64,000 bases of DNA from Afipia sp. Its GTDB lineage: Bacteria; Pseudomonadota; Alphaproteobacteria; Rhizobiales; Xanthobacteraceae. The position numbers and the translations under genes were made by a program. Below the pieces are notes generated by a model, which did not search any database, had not been told where the DNA came from, and saw only the letters and a program-made list of their open reading frames with translations. Position 1 is the stretch's first letter; each line of letters opens with the position of its first letter. Where the stretch lies: positions 62,001-126,000 of the forward strand of contig JACQDM010000007.1 of NCBI GenBank assembly GCA_016201045.1. The letters are read 5' to 3'. Positions 31,901-41,429 of the stretch are shown here, in pieces.

Positions 31901-32026
31901 TCACAGCCAAAATGTCACCGCAGACCCATCGGGCGCAACCACAACTTTCTTGTGTTGCGCGACAGCTCGTTGGACGTCGGCGAGACTAGTGCGTCCGGTC
32001 GTGATGAAATGTCTTGCGACCGACAT
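31901..32026 (-). CDS. Possible 41-aa small protein
   Basis: MSVARHFITTGRTSLADVQRAVAQHKKVVVAPDGSAVTFWL; below ORF-track length cut-off; coding-like composition only. Confidence 0.3.
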   Translation of the reverse strand: MSVARHFITTGRTSLADVQRAVAQHKKVVVAPDGSAVTFWL

Positions 32027-32073
32027 TCCGGGGATCAGCGCCGGTCCGTCGCGGGTGCAGGCCGAGGTGTGCT

Positions 32074-32379
32074 TTAATGAGTCCAGGGCTCGCTGCGGCG
32101 AAACGCGAAATTGTCGGCATACGCCTTGATGCGCGGCTTCAGCTCTTGCGGCTCCAGCACCTGATACGGAATGCCCTCGCGCTCACAATACGCGATTGCC
32201 TCTTCCTTGGTGTCGAAGTGAATCGACAGTTGTTGCTTCATGTCGCCGGAACTGGTCCAACCCATCAACGGCTCGATCACGCGCGGCTGCTCCGGCTCAT
32301 AGTCGAGCTGCCATTCTTTCGTCTTGGCCCAGCCCGATTGCATGGCATTTTTGGCCGGTTTGAAAATTCGTGCGGTCAT
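32074..32379 (-). CDS. ETC complex I subunit conserved region (NDUFS4-like)
   Basis: MTARIFKPAKNAMQSGWAKTKEWQLDYEPEQPRVIEPLMGWTSSGDMKQQLSIHFDTKEEAIAYCE. Confidence 0.9.
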   Translation of the reverse strand: MTARIFKPAKNAMQSGWAKTKEWQLDYEPEQPRVIEPLMGWTSSGDMKQQLSIHFDTKEEAIAYCEREGIPYQVLEPQELKPRIKAYADNFAFRRSEPWTH

Positions 32380-32607
32380 GAATTCAAAACCTTGGAGCCT
32401 TTTGGCGGATGGATGAAAGCACCATCACGATAGATGAAAAGCATGTGATTCTGCCGCCCTTTGCCAGCAAGATTTCAGGCAGCGACACAATGGACGGTTG
32501 GTATCCTTAAATTTGGTATAGTCTGTTGCAAACACGATGACAATCTGGGCCGCCGCCCGATACCTTCCCGCACAACTGCGATCCGCCCCGCATTTCAAAG
32601 CCGCCCC

Positions 32608-33783
32608 ATGGATATTAAAGCAACCCTTCCCGAAAAAGGCCGCGACCTGCGGCTCGATTTTTTCCGTGGCATCGCCAATTGGTGGATTTTTCTCGACCAT
32701 ATCCCGCACAACGTCGTCAACTGGGCGACACCGCGCAACTACGGCTTCAGCGATGCTGCAGACCTGTTCGTTTTCATTTCCGGGTACACCGCCTCGTTCG
32801 TCTACGCCAAGCTCATGCTGGATCGTGGATTCATTGTCGGTTCGACGCGGCTGTGGAAGCGTGTCTGGCAGCTCTACGTCGCGCACGTTCTGCTGTTCGT
32901 CATCTATATCGCTGCAATCGGCTGGGTCGCGCTGCGTTACAACGATCCTGACATCATCAACGAGTTCAATGTTGCGGGGCTCGTTGACAATCCGATCCAG
33001 ACGCTGACGCAGGGATTGTTGCTGCGCTTCAAGCCGGTCAATCTCGACGTGCTGCCGCTCTACATCATTCTGATGGGATTCTTCCCGCCGGTTCTTTGGT
33101 TGATGCTGCGCAAGCCCGACCTCGTGATGCTTGCATCCCTCGCGCTGTATTTCGCTGCGCGCCAGTTCGGCTGGAATTTCTCCGCATATCCACAAGGCAG
33201 CTGGTACTTCGATCCCTATACGTGGCAGTTGCTGTTCGTGTTCGGCGCGTGGTTTGCGCTCGGCGGCGCGCGCGAGTCACAATCCGTCATCAATTCGCGA
33301 TGGCTTTTGATCGCGGGCACGGCCTATCTGATTTTCGCGCTCATCATGACGATGGCCGGACGATTCGAGGCGTTCGGCGATCTATTCCCGCGCTGGCTCT
33401 ACGATGCCTTTAACCCGAACGACAAGACGTTCCTCGCTCCCTATCGCGTTCTGCATTTTGTCGTGATCGCCTTCTTCGTCACGCGCTTCGTCAAGAAGGA
33501 TTGGCGGGGACTCGAATGGAAGATCTTCGATCCGCTGATCAAATGCGGACAGCAATCGCTGCAAGTGTTTTGCGTGGGTGTATTCTTGTCCTTCGTCGCG
33601 CACTTCGCGCTGCTCTTGAGCTATGGCTCGTTCTGGGCCCAGCTCGGCGTCAGCCTCGGAGGCATCGCGATCCTCACGGGTGTGGCCTATTACGGAAACT
33701 GGTCGAAGAAGCAGGACAAGCCGTCGCGCCCCGCTTCACCCTCCGGCACAGCTGGCGTCAAACCCGCGGCGGCTGCGAATTAA
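32608..33783 (+). CDS. OpgC domain-containing membrane protein
   Basis: RDLRLDFFRGIANWWIFLDHIPHNVVNW...FGFSDAADLFVFISGY-type acyltransferase-3/OpgC signature. Confidence 0.88.
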   Translation: MDIKATLPEKGRDLRLDFFRGIANWWIFLDHIPHNVVNWATPRNYGFSDAADLFVFISGYTASFVYAKLMLDRGFIVGSTRLWKRVWQLYVAHVLLFVIYIAAIGWVALRYNDPDIINEFNVAGLVDNPIQTLTQGLLLRFKPVNLDVLPLYIILMGFFPPVLWLMLRKPDLVMLASLALYFAARQFGWNFSAYPQGSWYFDPYTWQLLFVFGAWFALGGARESQSVINSRWLLIAGTAYLIFALIMTMAGRFEAFGDLFPRWLYDAFNPNDKTFLAPYRVLHFVVIAFFVTRFVKKDWRGLEWKIFDPLIKCGQQSLQVFCVGVFLSFVAHFALLLSYGSFWAQLGVSLGGIAILTGVAYYGNWSKKQDKPSRPASPSGTAGVKPAAAAN

Positions 33784-34073
33784 AAGACACGCGCATGGGT
33801 GCGCGCTCTTACATTTGCATGACGAAGACGATCGCGACCGTCAGAAGGGTGGCCACAGCACCCAGAACACGGTCGCGTTGGCGTGCAAACACGATTTCTC
33901 TCTCGGACATGGCAAACCCTTACGGCGACTGGGCCGTTGAGGTTGCAATGCGCGAGGGTACGCGCGGTTCCTGCGTCGCGCGAATATTTCCCCGGACTTA
34001 GAACAGGTGCGGCGCTCACAAGGCGACCCGAACGGAAGATCGCCAAGAAAGGTCAGCAAATCATTGGGTTAGA

Positions 34074-34150
34074 TGGTCGGGGCAGCAGGATTCGAACCTG
34101 CGACCTGCGGTACCCAAAACCGCCGCGCTACCAGGCTACGCTATACCCCG
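34074..34150 (-). tRNA. tRNA-Pro (anticodon TGG)
   Basis: Reverse complement CGGGGTATAGCGTAGCCTGGTAGCGC...GCGGT-TTTGGGT-ACCGC...GGTTCGAATCCTGCTGCCCCGACCA. Confidence 0.95.
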
Positions 34151-34229
34151 AGCGGACAGTCGTTACACGGTTCGTTCCGGCCCAGCAAGGCGGCCGGGCC
34201 GCCGAAATATCCCGCAATAGGCGACCTGC

Positions 34230-35672
34230 TCAGTAGTCGTGACCCATGCGGTCACGCCGACCCATGCCGCCGAGAACGCCGCCAAGAATAGCCGCTCCGC
34301 CGATAATTGCCGCCTCTTCTTCAGGCGACGGACCTCGGCGATAGACCACCGGGGGCTGCGGAGGCGGACGGCGCGGCGGAGGCGCTACGTCGACGCGCTT
34401 CGGCGGAGGGATCGGCGAGGATTTCGACGGCGGTCCGCAAGGGCACATCGGTCCGGCGAGCGAAGCCTGTTGCGGGCCAGCCGGATTCGATCCAGCGTTC
34501 GGCGCACCACCGCCACCGGCCGCCGGCGTTGCCGCCGCTACCGCATTCAACGGACGGTTCAGTGCGCGCTCGAGGAGCTTGCGTGCGGTCGCGGCAAGAT
34601 CGCTGTTGGGATAGCTCGCAAGGAACGCGCGGTATGCGCCCGGCGTGTTCGCATTGACCACGCCGCTCCACGTGATCATTTCGCGGCGGCGTTCGATCAC
34701 GACTTTCAGCCGCGCCACGAATGGAGACTGCGGATAGAGTTCGACGAACGCCTGATAGCCTTCCACAGAGTCATCGGCGACGACGAGATCGTAGGCGGCC
34801 TGAACCGCCTGCCCCTGCAACAGCTGACGCCATTCGGCGACCGTGCGCGTCCCGCTCTTCGAGCCCGGCTTCACGCCCGATCCCGGGAAGAAATAGAAGT
34901 CGCTGGTCAGCGACGAACTTTCCCACGGGATCTGCTGACCGTCGGTCGATTTGTTCACCGCAAGACGTACTTTCTTGAAAGCGTCCTCGATCGCGAGGCC
35001 CGGCTCACGTGCCGAAACGACCAGCGCGCTCGTATAAGGGCTGTTCACGCCGCTGCCGTCGAGCGCCTCGGTGCCCGGCGAAGTCGAGAAAGAAACGAAT
35101 GAGCCAGCCGCATTCGCCTTGGTGTCGACCAATGCCAATCCGTGCCCAGCAATTTTATTGATGGAGTTGAACGGATCGTTGCGGCACGCATCCAGCATGA
35201 CGATGCGCATCTTCGTCGGCACGGAGGCAATGGTATTCATCACGTCATTGAGACGCACCGCCTGCAACGGCACGTCCGACTCTCGATCAAGCGTGACATC
35301 GACGGGTACGAGATAGTTCTCGCCGTCGATCTGCAGCCCGTGACCCGCATAGTACAGCAGTGCAACAGTGTCGGATCCGCGCCCCGCGATCTTGGCCGCG
35401 AAATCGCCGATGACCTGACGCATCTCATTCTGCGACAGATTCAGCGCCGTTTTGACATCGAAACCGGCCGCCTGCAGCATTTCGGACGTCAGCTTGGCGT
35501 CGTTGGTCGGATTCGTCAGCGCCGGTACGCTTTTATAGGCGGATTGGCCGATAACAAGCGCGACGCGGTTCTCGGCGGATGCCGTGTTTGTAACGAAAAA
35601 AAGTGACGTCACGGCAAATGCGGCAAGAGAAAAAAATCGAGAGCGAACCGGAGTAATCATGGCAGCCTCCAT
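34230..35672 (-). CDS. Secreted caspase-family (peptidase C14) protein
   Basis: Signal peptide; NRVALVIGQSAYKSVPAL, LLYYAGHGLQIDGENYLVPVD (His), MLDACRNDPF (Cys). Confidence 0.88.
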   Translation of the reverse strand: MEAAMITPVRSRFFSLAAFAVTSLFFVTNTASAENRVALVIGQSAYKSVPALTNPTNDAKLTSEMLQAAGFDVKTALNLSQNEMRQVIGDFAAKIAGRGSDTVALLYYAGHGLQIDGENYLVPVDVTLDRESDVPLQAVRLNDVMNTIASVPTKMRIVMLDACRNDPFNSINKIAGHGLALVDTKANAAGSFVSFSTSPGTEALDGSGVNSPYTSALVVSAREPGLAIEDAFKKVRLAVNKSTDGQQIPWESSSLTSDFYFFPGSGVKPGSKSGTRTVAEWRQLLQGQAVQAAYDLVVADDSVEGYQAFVELYPQSPFVARLKVVIERRREMITWSGVVNANTPGAYRAFLASYPNSDLAATARKLLERALNRPLNAVAAATPAAGGGGAPNAGSNPAGPQQASLAGPMCPCGPPSKSSPIPPPKRVDVAPPPRRPPPQPPVVYRRGPSPEEEAAIIGGAAILGGVLGGMGRRDRMGHDY

Positions 35673-35785
35673 CGCGGAAATTTGACTGAGTATGGCATCC
35701 TTTTACCGCTCGTGCCAATGCGTTGGTATATCGCACCCGGCCGCAGGTTCATGCGGAGTCATTGCAAAATCAAAGCGATGCTCGT

Positions 35786-36256
35786 CTAGCGCGATTTGAA
35801 CAGCGGATGCGCAACCCGATCGCCGGGCTCGATGCCGTATTTCTTGGCTGTTCAGCCGATCACTTCAAGAACGCCTTTGGTCAGCCCACCTGACGGAATA
35901 ATTTTCTCCGACTGCGGCTCCGTATTCTCGGCGATACGGATAATTCGTCCGTCGGAGCGAATGAAAATCATGTCGAGCGGAATATAGGTGTTCTTCATCC
36001 ACATCGAGACCTGCTGTTCGGGAGAAAAATCGAACAGCATGCCGCGACCTTCAGGCAGTTCCTTCCTGAACATCAAGCCGGTTTCGCGCTCCTGATCGGT
36101 CGTCGCCATCTCGACGCTGAAGACATGCACGCCGGATTTGCTGACGATCTCCAGCGACTGCACTTCGGCTGCCGAAGCAACGCGAGAGAACGACAGCAAG
36201 AGCGCAAGCAAGGCACCGAACCGAAAAGCGCGCCCGGCCGATTTTTTGAAATTCAT
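35786..36256 (-). pseudogene. DUF192 protein with in-frame TGA stop near the C-terminus
   Basis: Start MNFKKSAGRAFRF; ...GGLTKGVLEVIG-TGA-TAKKYGIEPGDRVAHPLFKSR-TAG; downstream residues match the DUF192 C-terminal pattern. Confidence 0.7.
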
Positions 36257-36377
36257 GCGAAACGATCCCGAGGAAGCAACCGGCAGCCTAGCCCGCCGAT
36301 CATGGCGAATACCAGACGGCGAACGCTTCGCGCGCCGCCGATCACGAGGATGTGGCAGAGAACGATAAGATTGATAG

Positions 36378-37040
36378 TCAGTGAGACGAAAGACCCGGCG
36401 CACCAGTTTCAGGTTGGATCTCGGCGGCCATCATGCCCTTCGATCCGGGCCCGAACCGCACCAGCACATATTGACCGGGGCGCAACTCGGTCATGCCATA
36501 GCGGCGCAAGGTTTCCATGTGAACGAAAATATCCGGCGTACCTTCACCGCAGGTCAGGAAGCCGAACCCGCGGAGCCTGTTGAACCACTTCACCTGCGCC
36601 CGCTCGAGGCCGCTCGTCGGCGTCACGCTGACATGCGTGCGCGGCGGCATCATCTGCGCGGGATGGATCGCGGTCGATTCATCCATCGATAGAATACGGA
36701 ACGCCTGATAGCCCTTCTGCCGCTGTACGCATTCGCAAACCAGACGCGCGCCTTCGTAGGCGGTCTGATAGCCGTCGCGCCGCAAAACGGTGACGTGCAG
36801 CAGAACGTCCGGCCATCCATTGTCAGGGACGATGAAGCCGTAGCCCTTGGACGCATCGAACCATTTGATGACGCCCGATATTTCGACCAGCGAGACGGCG
36901 GCATCGTCACCAGCGAATGGAGTGCTAGAGAGATTCCGATTGTCCGTGCCGGAAAATTGGGCTGGTTCAATATTGCGAGGGCCGGACCCTGCTAACGCTG
37001 GACCGCCAAGCCTTTTGGACTCAATTCCGTCCGAACCCAT
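36378..37040 (-). CDS. Protein with two cold-shock domains
   Basis: GVIKWFDASKGYGFIVPDNGWPDVLLHV and AQVKWFNRLRGFGFLTCGEGTPDIFVHMETL; start uncertain. Confidence 0.88.
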   Translation of the reverse strand: MGSDGIESKRLGGPALAGSGPRNIEPAQFSGTDNRNLSSTPFAGDDAAVSLVEISGVIKWFDASKGYGFIVPDNGWPDVLLHVTVLRRDGYQTAYEGARLVCECVQRQKGYQAFRILSMDESTAIHPAQMMPPRTHVSVTPTSGLERAQVKWFNRLRGFGFLTCGEGTPDIFVHMETLRRYGMTELRPGQYVLVRFGPGSKGMMAAEIQPETGAPGLSSH

Positions 37041-37239
37041 GACCCCCGGACCCCAAACTGTGCGGCCCATCACATATGTGATGACCTGCGTGCGGCACTG
37101 CGCGTTGCAATAAAACGAGCGATGCGGCGCGCGAATCTCTTGATTCGACGTTAACACTCTCGCAAGGCCCGAAAAGCCAAAAAACAAATCAGACGCGAGC
37201 TATGAACAACCTTGCGCGGCCACGAATCAAATCCGCTAT

Positions 37240-38013
37240 TCAGTTGCCGATGAAGGGTCCAAGTGTCTCGCCGATATCATGATTGATGACGAGGTCGGCG
37301 ATCTCGTCCTGATCGGTCGGCTCATTGTTGATAATGACCAGCTTTGCGCCGCAGTTGCGTGCCAGCAGCGGAAATCCAGCGGCCGGCCAAACGACAAGCG
37401 AAGAGCCGATCGCGAGAAATAGGTCGCAATGCTGCGTCAATTCGGTTGCGCGCCGCATGTCTTCCTCTGGCATGGCCTGACCGAACGAAATCGTCGCCGA
37501 CTTCACCGGATCGCCGCAGGTCTCGCAATCCGGTGCTTCGCCGCTGTCGTCGAACCGGGATCTGACCCAGTCGATCTCATAACGGTGGCCGCAACCGATG
37601 CACTTGGCGAAAGTCGTGTTGCCGTGCAGTTCGATCACATGCTCGGCGGCAAAACCGGATCGCTGATGCAGATTGTCGATGTTTTGCGTGATGATCGCAG
37701 GCACCTTGCCGGCCTTATAGAGTGAGGCGAGTGCCCTATGCCCTCGCCCCGGTTTTGCGCCCGCAAAACTCGGCTCCATTGCAAAGCGCCTGCGCCATGC
37801 CTCGTCCCGCGCATCCTGGCTTGCGACGAACTCGTCGAACGGGATCGGGCGGTTCTTCGTCCACAGCCCACCCGGCGAACGAAAATCGGGAATGCCGCAT
37901 TCGGTCGAAATTCCCGCGCCGGTAAACGGAATGATGGACCTTGCCTCGGCGATCATATCGCCGAGTTTTTCAATCCCGCTTTGCAGACTGGAAACAATCA
38001 TCCGCGCGATCAT
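37240..38013 (-). CDS. Sir2 family NAD-dependent protein deacylase
   Basis: IPFTGAGISTECGIPDFRSPGGLW, ITQNIDNLHQRSG, CIGCGHRY...CETCG zinc site. Confidence 0.93.
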   Translation of the reverse strand: MIARMIVSSLQSGIEKLGDMIAEARSIIPFTGAGISTECGIPDFRSPGGLWTKNRPIPFDEFVASQDARDEAWRRRFAMEPSFAGAKPGRGHRALASLYKAGKVPAIITQNIDNLHQRSGFAAEHVIELHGNTTFAKCIGCGHRYEIDWVRSRFDDSGEAPDCETCGDPVKSATISFGQAMPEEDMRRATELTQHCDLFLAIGSSLVVWPAAGFPLLARNCGAKLVIINNEPTDQDEIADLVINHDIGETLGPFIGN

Positions 38014-38019
38014 GCCAAG

Positions 38020-38364
38020 TTAAAGAGGATCCGGCCCGAAGCGGTTTGGACCTGCTGTCCCGCGAAAGCAAAACCAAATCAGAATGATCACGGCTCCCAC
38101 GCCGGTCAGCGTCAACAGCAGCCACCAGGCGGTGTGATCGAGATCGTGGAAGCGCCGGAACGCCACCGCAAGCCCGGGCAGAAAAAGCACGAGCGAAACG
38201 ACACCGCTAAAAATTCCAAACCCGACGAAGCCGTCCATCACGCCGGCCACCAGCGTCGCGATCATGGAGAACAACGTCCAAAACCAATATTCCGACCGCG
38301 ACGCGCGACCATCGAAGCCTACAAAATTTTTGAAACCCGAATTGACAGCCTGCCCGAAATCCAT
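38020..38364 (-). CDS. DUF805 membrane protein
   Basis: GFKNFVGFDGRASRSEYWFWTLF...FLPGLAVAFRRFHDLDHTAWWLLL. Confidence 0.88.
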   Translation of the reverse strand: MDFGQAVNSGFKNFVGFDGRASRSEYWFWTLFSMIATLVAGVMDGFVGFGIFSGVVSLVLFLPGLAVAFRRFHDLDHTAWWLLLTLTGVGAVIILIWFCFRGTAGPNRFGPDPL

Positions 38365-38528
38365 GGACGCCCTCCCATTCCAATCATCGATAGTCGCGCG
38401 AAGGCAAAATGCTGTCGAGAGAGCTGCATCACATTTTTGTAGATGCGAAACGACTGCTGGGTCGTGGCGTTAGGTGCACGAGCACGGATCAAATATCCGG
38501 TCACAATTTTCAGCAATTGGGAGGCAGA

Positions 38529-38765
38529 ATGCCCTACGCGCTGTTTTGCCAGAATGTGAAAATCAGCAGGGCCTATCCGACCGAAGCCGACGTCTGGAGG
38601 CATGCGTCGCAGAATGACCTCGTCGATGTTGCATCGGCCGAGGAGCAGCCGACGCCCAAGCCTGCGCTAGACAACGACTATGAAATCCGCAAATGCGAAG
38701 CCGACGCGCCCGAAAAGAACCATGACGCGAAGGTCACCGATTTTGTGCTCCCCTTTCCCACATAG
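38529..38765 (+). CDS. Hypothetical protein
   Basis: MPYALFCQNVKISRAYPTEADVWRHASQNDL...; SD-like gggaggcaga just upstream. Confidence 0.55.
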   Translation: MPYALFCQNVKISRAYPTEADVWRHASQNDLVDVASAEEQPTPKPALDNDYEIRKCEADAPEKNHDAKVTDFVLPFPT

Positions 38766-38789
38766 ACACTGAAATCGAATCCAAAAAAA

Positions 38790-38812
38790 GCCCGGCTCGG
38801 GAGCCGGGCTTT
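38790..38812. terminator. Rho-independent terminator
   Basis: AGCCCGGCTCGGGAGCCGGGCTTT. Confidence 0.7.
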
Positions 38813-38821
38813 CGATTTTGC

Positions 38822-39136
38822 TTAGTAGTAACTCGTGCCGCCATAAGTGGTCGATTCACCCATCGGGCTCGGATCGTTGTTGTGGTTGTTGTTGTAGTAG
38901 TAATGCGGACGCGCGTAATAGTAGCCGCCGCCGTAATACGGCGTCTCGTAGCCGTAAGCTCCGTAATACGGGCTGTTGTACGCATTATACGAACTCGCGG
39001 CAGCACCCGCAGCTAGCGCGCCGGCGGCGATACCGAAGCCTATGGCTGCCGCGTTGCGTCCGCCGCGTGCTTCGGCTGGCGCCGAAACGGCGGCGATGGT
39101 TGCGACCGTGGCCAAGGCGATTGCAATCTTTTTCAT
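38822..39136 (-). CDS. Small exported Gly/Tyr-rich protein
   Basis: MKKIAIALATVATIAAVSAPAEARGGRNAAAIGFGIAAGALAAGAAA then Tyr/Asn-rich tail. Confidence 0.7.
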   Translation of the reverse strand: MKKIAIALATVATIAAVSAPAEARGGRNAAAIGFGIAAGALAAGAAASSYNAYNSPYYGAYGYETPYYGGGYYYARPHYYYNNNHNNDPSPMGESTTYGGTSYY

Positions 39137-39301
39137 GGATCAACCCTTTCGTTACCTGGGCATAACGAGTCACTCCCGAAAAGGTTCCCACCGGCAAAAT
39201 CGAATTCTGTCGGAGGCGGCGCTAGGCTTGCCCGCCATATACGACTAGAAAGCAGCAAGGCAAAAACGGCTGACCAAACAATCGGCTTTAGGGAGTGAGG
39301 C

Positions 39302-39751
39302 ATGCGCTACCTGCACACGATGCTGCGCGTCAGAAATCTCAATATCGCGATGAAATTCTATCGCGACGCGCTGGGGCTGAAAGAGGTGCGGCGCATCGAC
39401 AACGACAAAGCACGCTTCACCCTCTTATTCCTGTGTGCTCCCGAGGATGAAGGCCTGCTGAAACAAGTGAAGGGCCGCGGCGCTCCGTTGGTAGAATTGA
39501 CTTACAACTGGGACGAAGAGAAGTACGGCGAGGACCGCTACTTCGGACACCTCGCTTACGAAGTCGATGACATTTACGCGACCTGCGAACGGTTGATGAA
39601 ACTCAGCATCACCATCAATCGTCCGCCGCGCGACGGTCAGATGGCATTCATCCGCTCGCCGGATCTCCATTCAATCGAGTTGCTGCAGAAGGGCGACGCC
39701 AAGCCGCCAGCCGAACCCTGGGCATCGATGCCGAACACCGGACATTGGTAA
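39302..39751 (+). CDS. gloA: VOC/glyoxalase I family protein (lactoylglutathione lyase)
   Basis: MRYLHTMLRVRNLNIAMKFYRDALGLKEVRR. Confidence 0.88.
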   Translation: MRYLHTMLRVRNLNIAMKFYRDALGLKEVRRIDNDKARFTLLFLCAPEDEGLLKQVKGRGAPLVELTYNWDEEKYGEDRYFGHLAYEVDDIYATCERLMKLSITINRPPRDGQMAFIRSPDLHSIELLQKGDAKPPAEPWASMPNTGHW

Positions 39752-39836
39752 CAAGCGCCACTTTCGTTCCGATGGCGGAACATCGCTTCCTGATTTGCGT
39801 TGTCGCTCTATCAATATTTACGATGGAGGAACCAAC

Positions 39837-39917
39837 ATGGGACGCGGATTGCTGTTGTGGTTGCTTGGCGTACCGATTCCGGTGATCATTCTGCTGTGGC
39901 TGTTCTTCGGACGGTGA
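39837..39917 (+). CDS. 26-aa hydrophobic micro-protein
   Basis: MGRGLLLWLLGVPIPVIILLWLFFGR; preceded by atggaggaaccaac, followed by terminator. Confidence 0.65.
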   Translation: MGRGLLLWLLGVPIPVIILLWLFFGR

Positions 39918-39928
39918 GCAAAAAATAA

Positions 39929-39954
39929 AAACCCCGCTTGTGCGGGGCTTTTTC
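39929..39954. terminator. Rho-independent terminator
   Basis: AACCCCGCTTGTGCGGGGCTTTTT. Confidence 0.75.
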
Positions 39955-39969
39955 GTTTCTCATTTGAAG

Positions 39970-40296
39970 TCACGGTCTCCGGCAGTCGCCCAGTCCTTCG
40001 ACGACCTTGACCAGCTTGTTGTCCGCCGCCTTCAGGATGCACATTTCAACTTCCTTGCCGGCGGGAACCGGCTTTGTGCAAATGATCTGCGGGTTATCGT
40101 CGTAGACCTCGGTTCCGAACTTACAATTCGCGAGGCATGACGCGGTTGTACTAAGTGGATTGGTGAGAGACACGCTCGCCGACTCAGCTCCCGGCAGGAT
40201 CGTGCACGTCACAGCAACGGACTCTGCGTCTGCATTCTGTTGTGCCAGGCAAGAACAACAGAAAATCAAAACCAGCAGAATTCCATGCGAACGCAT
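39970..40296 (-). CDS. Hypothetical exported protein
   Basis: MRSHGILLVLIFCCSCLAQQNADAES signal sequence; ICTKPVPAGKEVEMCILKA. Confidence 0.5.
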   Translation of the reverse strand: MRSHGILLVLIFCCSCLAQQNADAESVAVTCTILPGAESASVSLTNPLSTTASCLANCKFGTEVYDDNPQIICTKPVPAGKEVEMCILKAADNKLVKVVEGLGDCRRP

Positions 40297-40486
40297 TTCA
40301 AAACCTTCCTAAGCCTGAACAACGTAACAATCCTCAAAAGGATTGACGACTGACACCGCTCCAGTCGCCTCTTGTGCGACGCAACATTTCGTATCCAGGT
40401 TAGTTATCCGAAAAATTGAGGCCCGCGATACCGCCCGCTGACCGAAAGTCATGTTGTATCGACCATGCCGTTTCGATACCTAGTCG

Positions 40487-41386
40487 ATGGCGGAGCCGCA
40501 AGGACCGCAAGCTAGGGTCCGCTTTATGCTCCGCCGGAACTTCGTTTCCAGACGATCCCCATGTGTCGCCGCATTTTGCGCAGCGCTCATCGTTAGCGCG
40601 CTTCATGTTGTCCCCGCTGCTGCGGAAGATCTCACGTCGAACGTCGCGCCGGCCGCGACGGACGATCTCGATGCGGTGTTCGCCAGTCAGCCGTGCAAGC
40701 TGACCAAGAGCCTTACGCAGTTCGACGCCCCGATGGCGCGTCTGTCGAAGCGCATCAATTCGCACGAGCCAGTTACGATTATTGCGATTGGTTCGTCATC
40801 GACGGCCGGCGCGGGCGCAAGTTCTGCGGCGTTCTCTTATCCGAGTCGGCTTGCTCGCGAATTGAAGCGGCGCTTTCCGCTTGAATCGTTCGCCGTCCTG
40901 AATCTCGGGAAGAACGGCGAAGAAGCGTCCCAGATGATGGTGCGGCTCGACGTGGCGCTGACGCGCGATCCGGATCTCGTGATCTGGCAGGTCGGCACCA
41001 ATGCGATTTTACGCGACTCGAGCGTCGATGAGGTCAGCGCTGCCGTCGAAGCCGGCGTTCAGCGGGTCAAGGCGAACGGGACAGACATTCTTTTGCTCGA
41101 TCCGCAATTCTCACCGGCTGTGAACTCTAAATCGGAGACGCACAGCATGATCGGCGCGATCGGCGCGATCGCAAAGCGCGCGCACATTCCTCTGTTCCGG
41201 CGCTACGTCGCCATGCAGCACTGGCACGACGATCAATCTCTGTCCTTCGAGCATTTTATCCGGCCCGACGGCATTCACCTGAATGACTGGGGCTATGCCT
41301 GCCTTGCGCGCACCCTTGCGGATAACATCGCAACTGCGGTCGCGCGATCGCGCGCCGTTGCGGACGTCAAATCATCAATCCAATAA
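40487..41386 (+). CDS. SGNH/GDSL hydrolase family protein
   Basis: IIAIGSSSTAGAGASS, QVGTNAIL, DGIHLNDWGYACLA. Confidence 0.8.
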   Translation: MAEPQGPQARVRFMLRRNFVSRRSPCVAAFCAALIVSALHVVPAAAEDLTSNVAPAATDDLDAVFASQPCKLTKSLTQFDAPMARLSKRINSHEPVTIIAIGSSSTAGAGASSAAFSYPSRLARELKRRFPLESFAVLNLGKNGEEASQMMVRLDVALTRDPDLVIWQVGTNAILRDSSVDEVSAAVEAGVQRVKANGTDILLLDPQFSPAVNSKSETHSMIGAIGAIAKRAHIPLFRRYVAMQHWHDDQSLSFEHFIRPDGIHLNDWGYACLARTLADNIATAVARSRAVADVKSSIQ

Positions 41387-41429
41387 ACCGCGTTTGCTGC
41401 TTTGCGGACGCGAGGTCTGCTCTTGGCGG

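Noticed and set aside
34074-34150. tRNA-Pro considered as the insertion site of the accessory element
   Set aside because: It lies about 8 kb from the accessory region with core-like genes between, and no flanking integrase or repeated tRNA end was seen.
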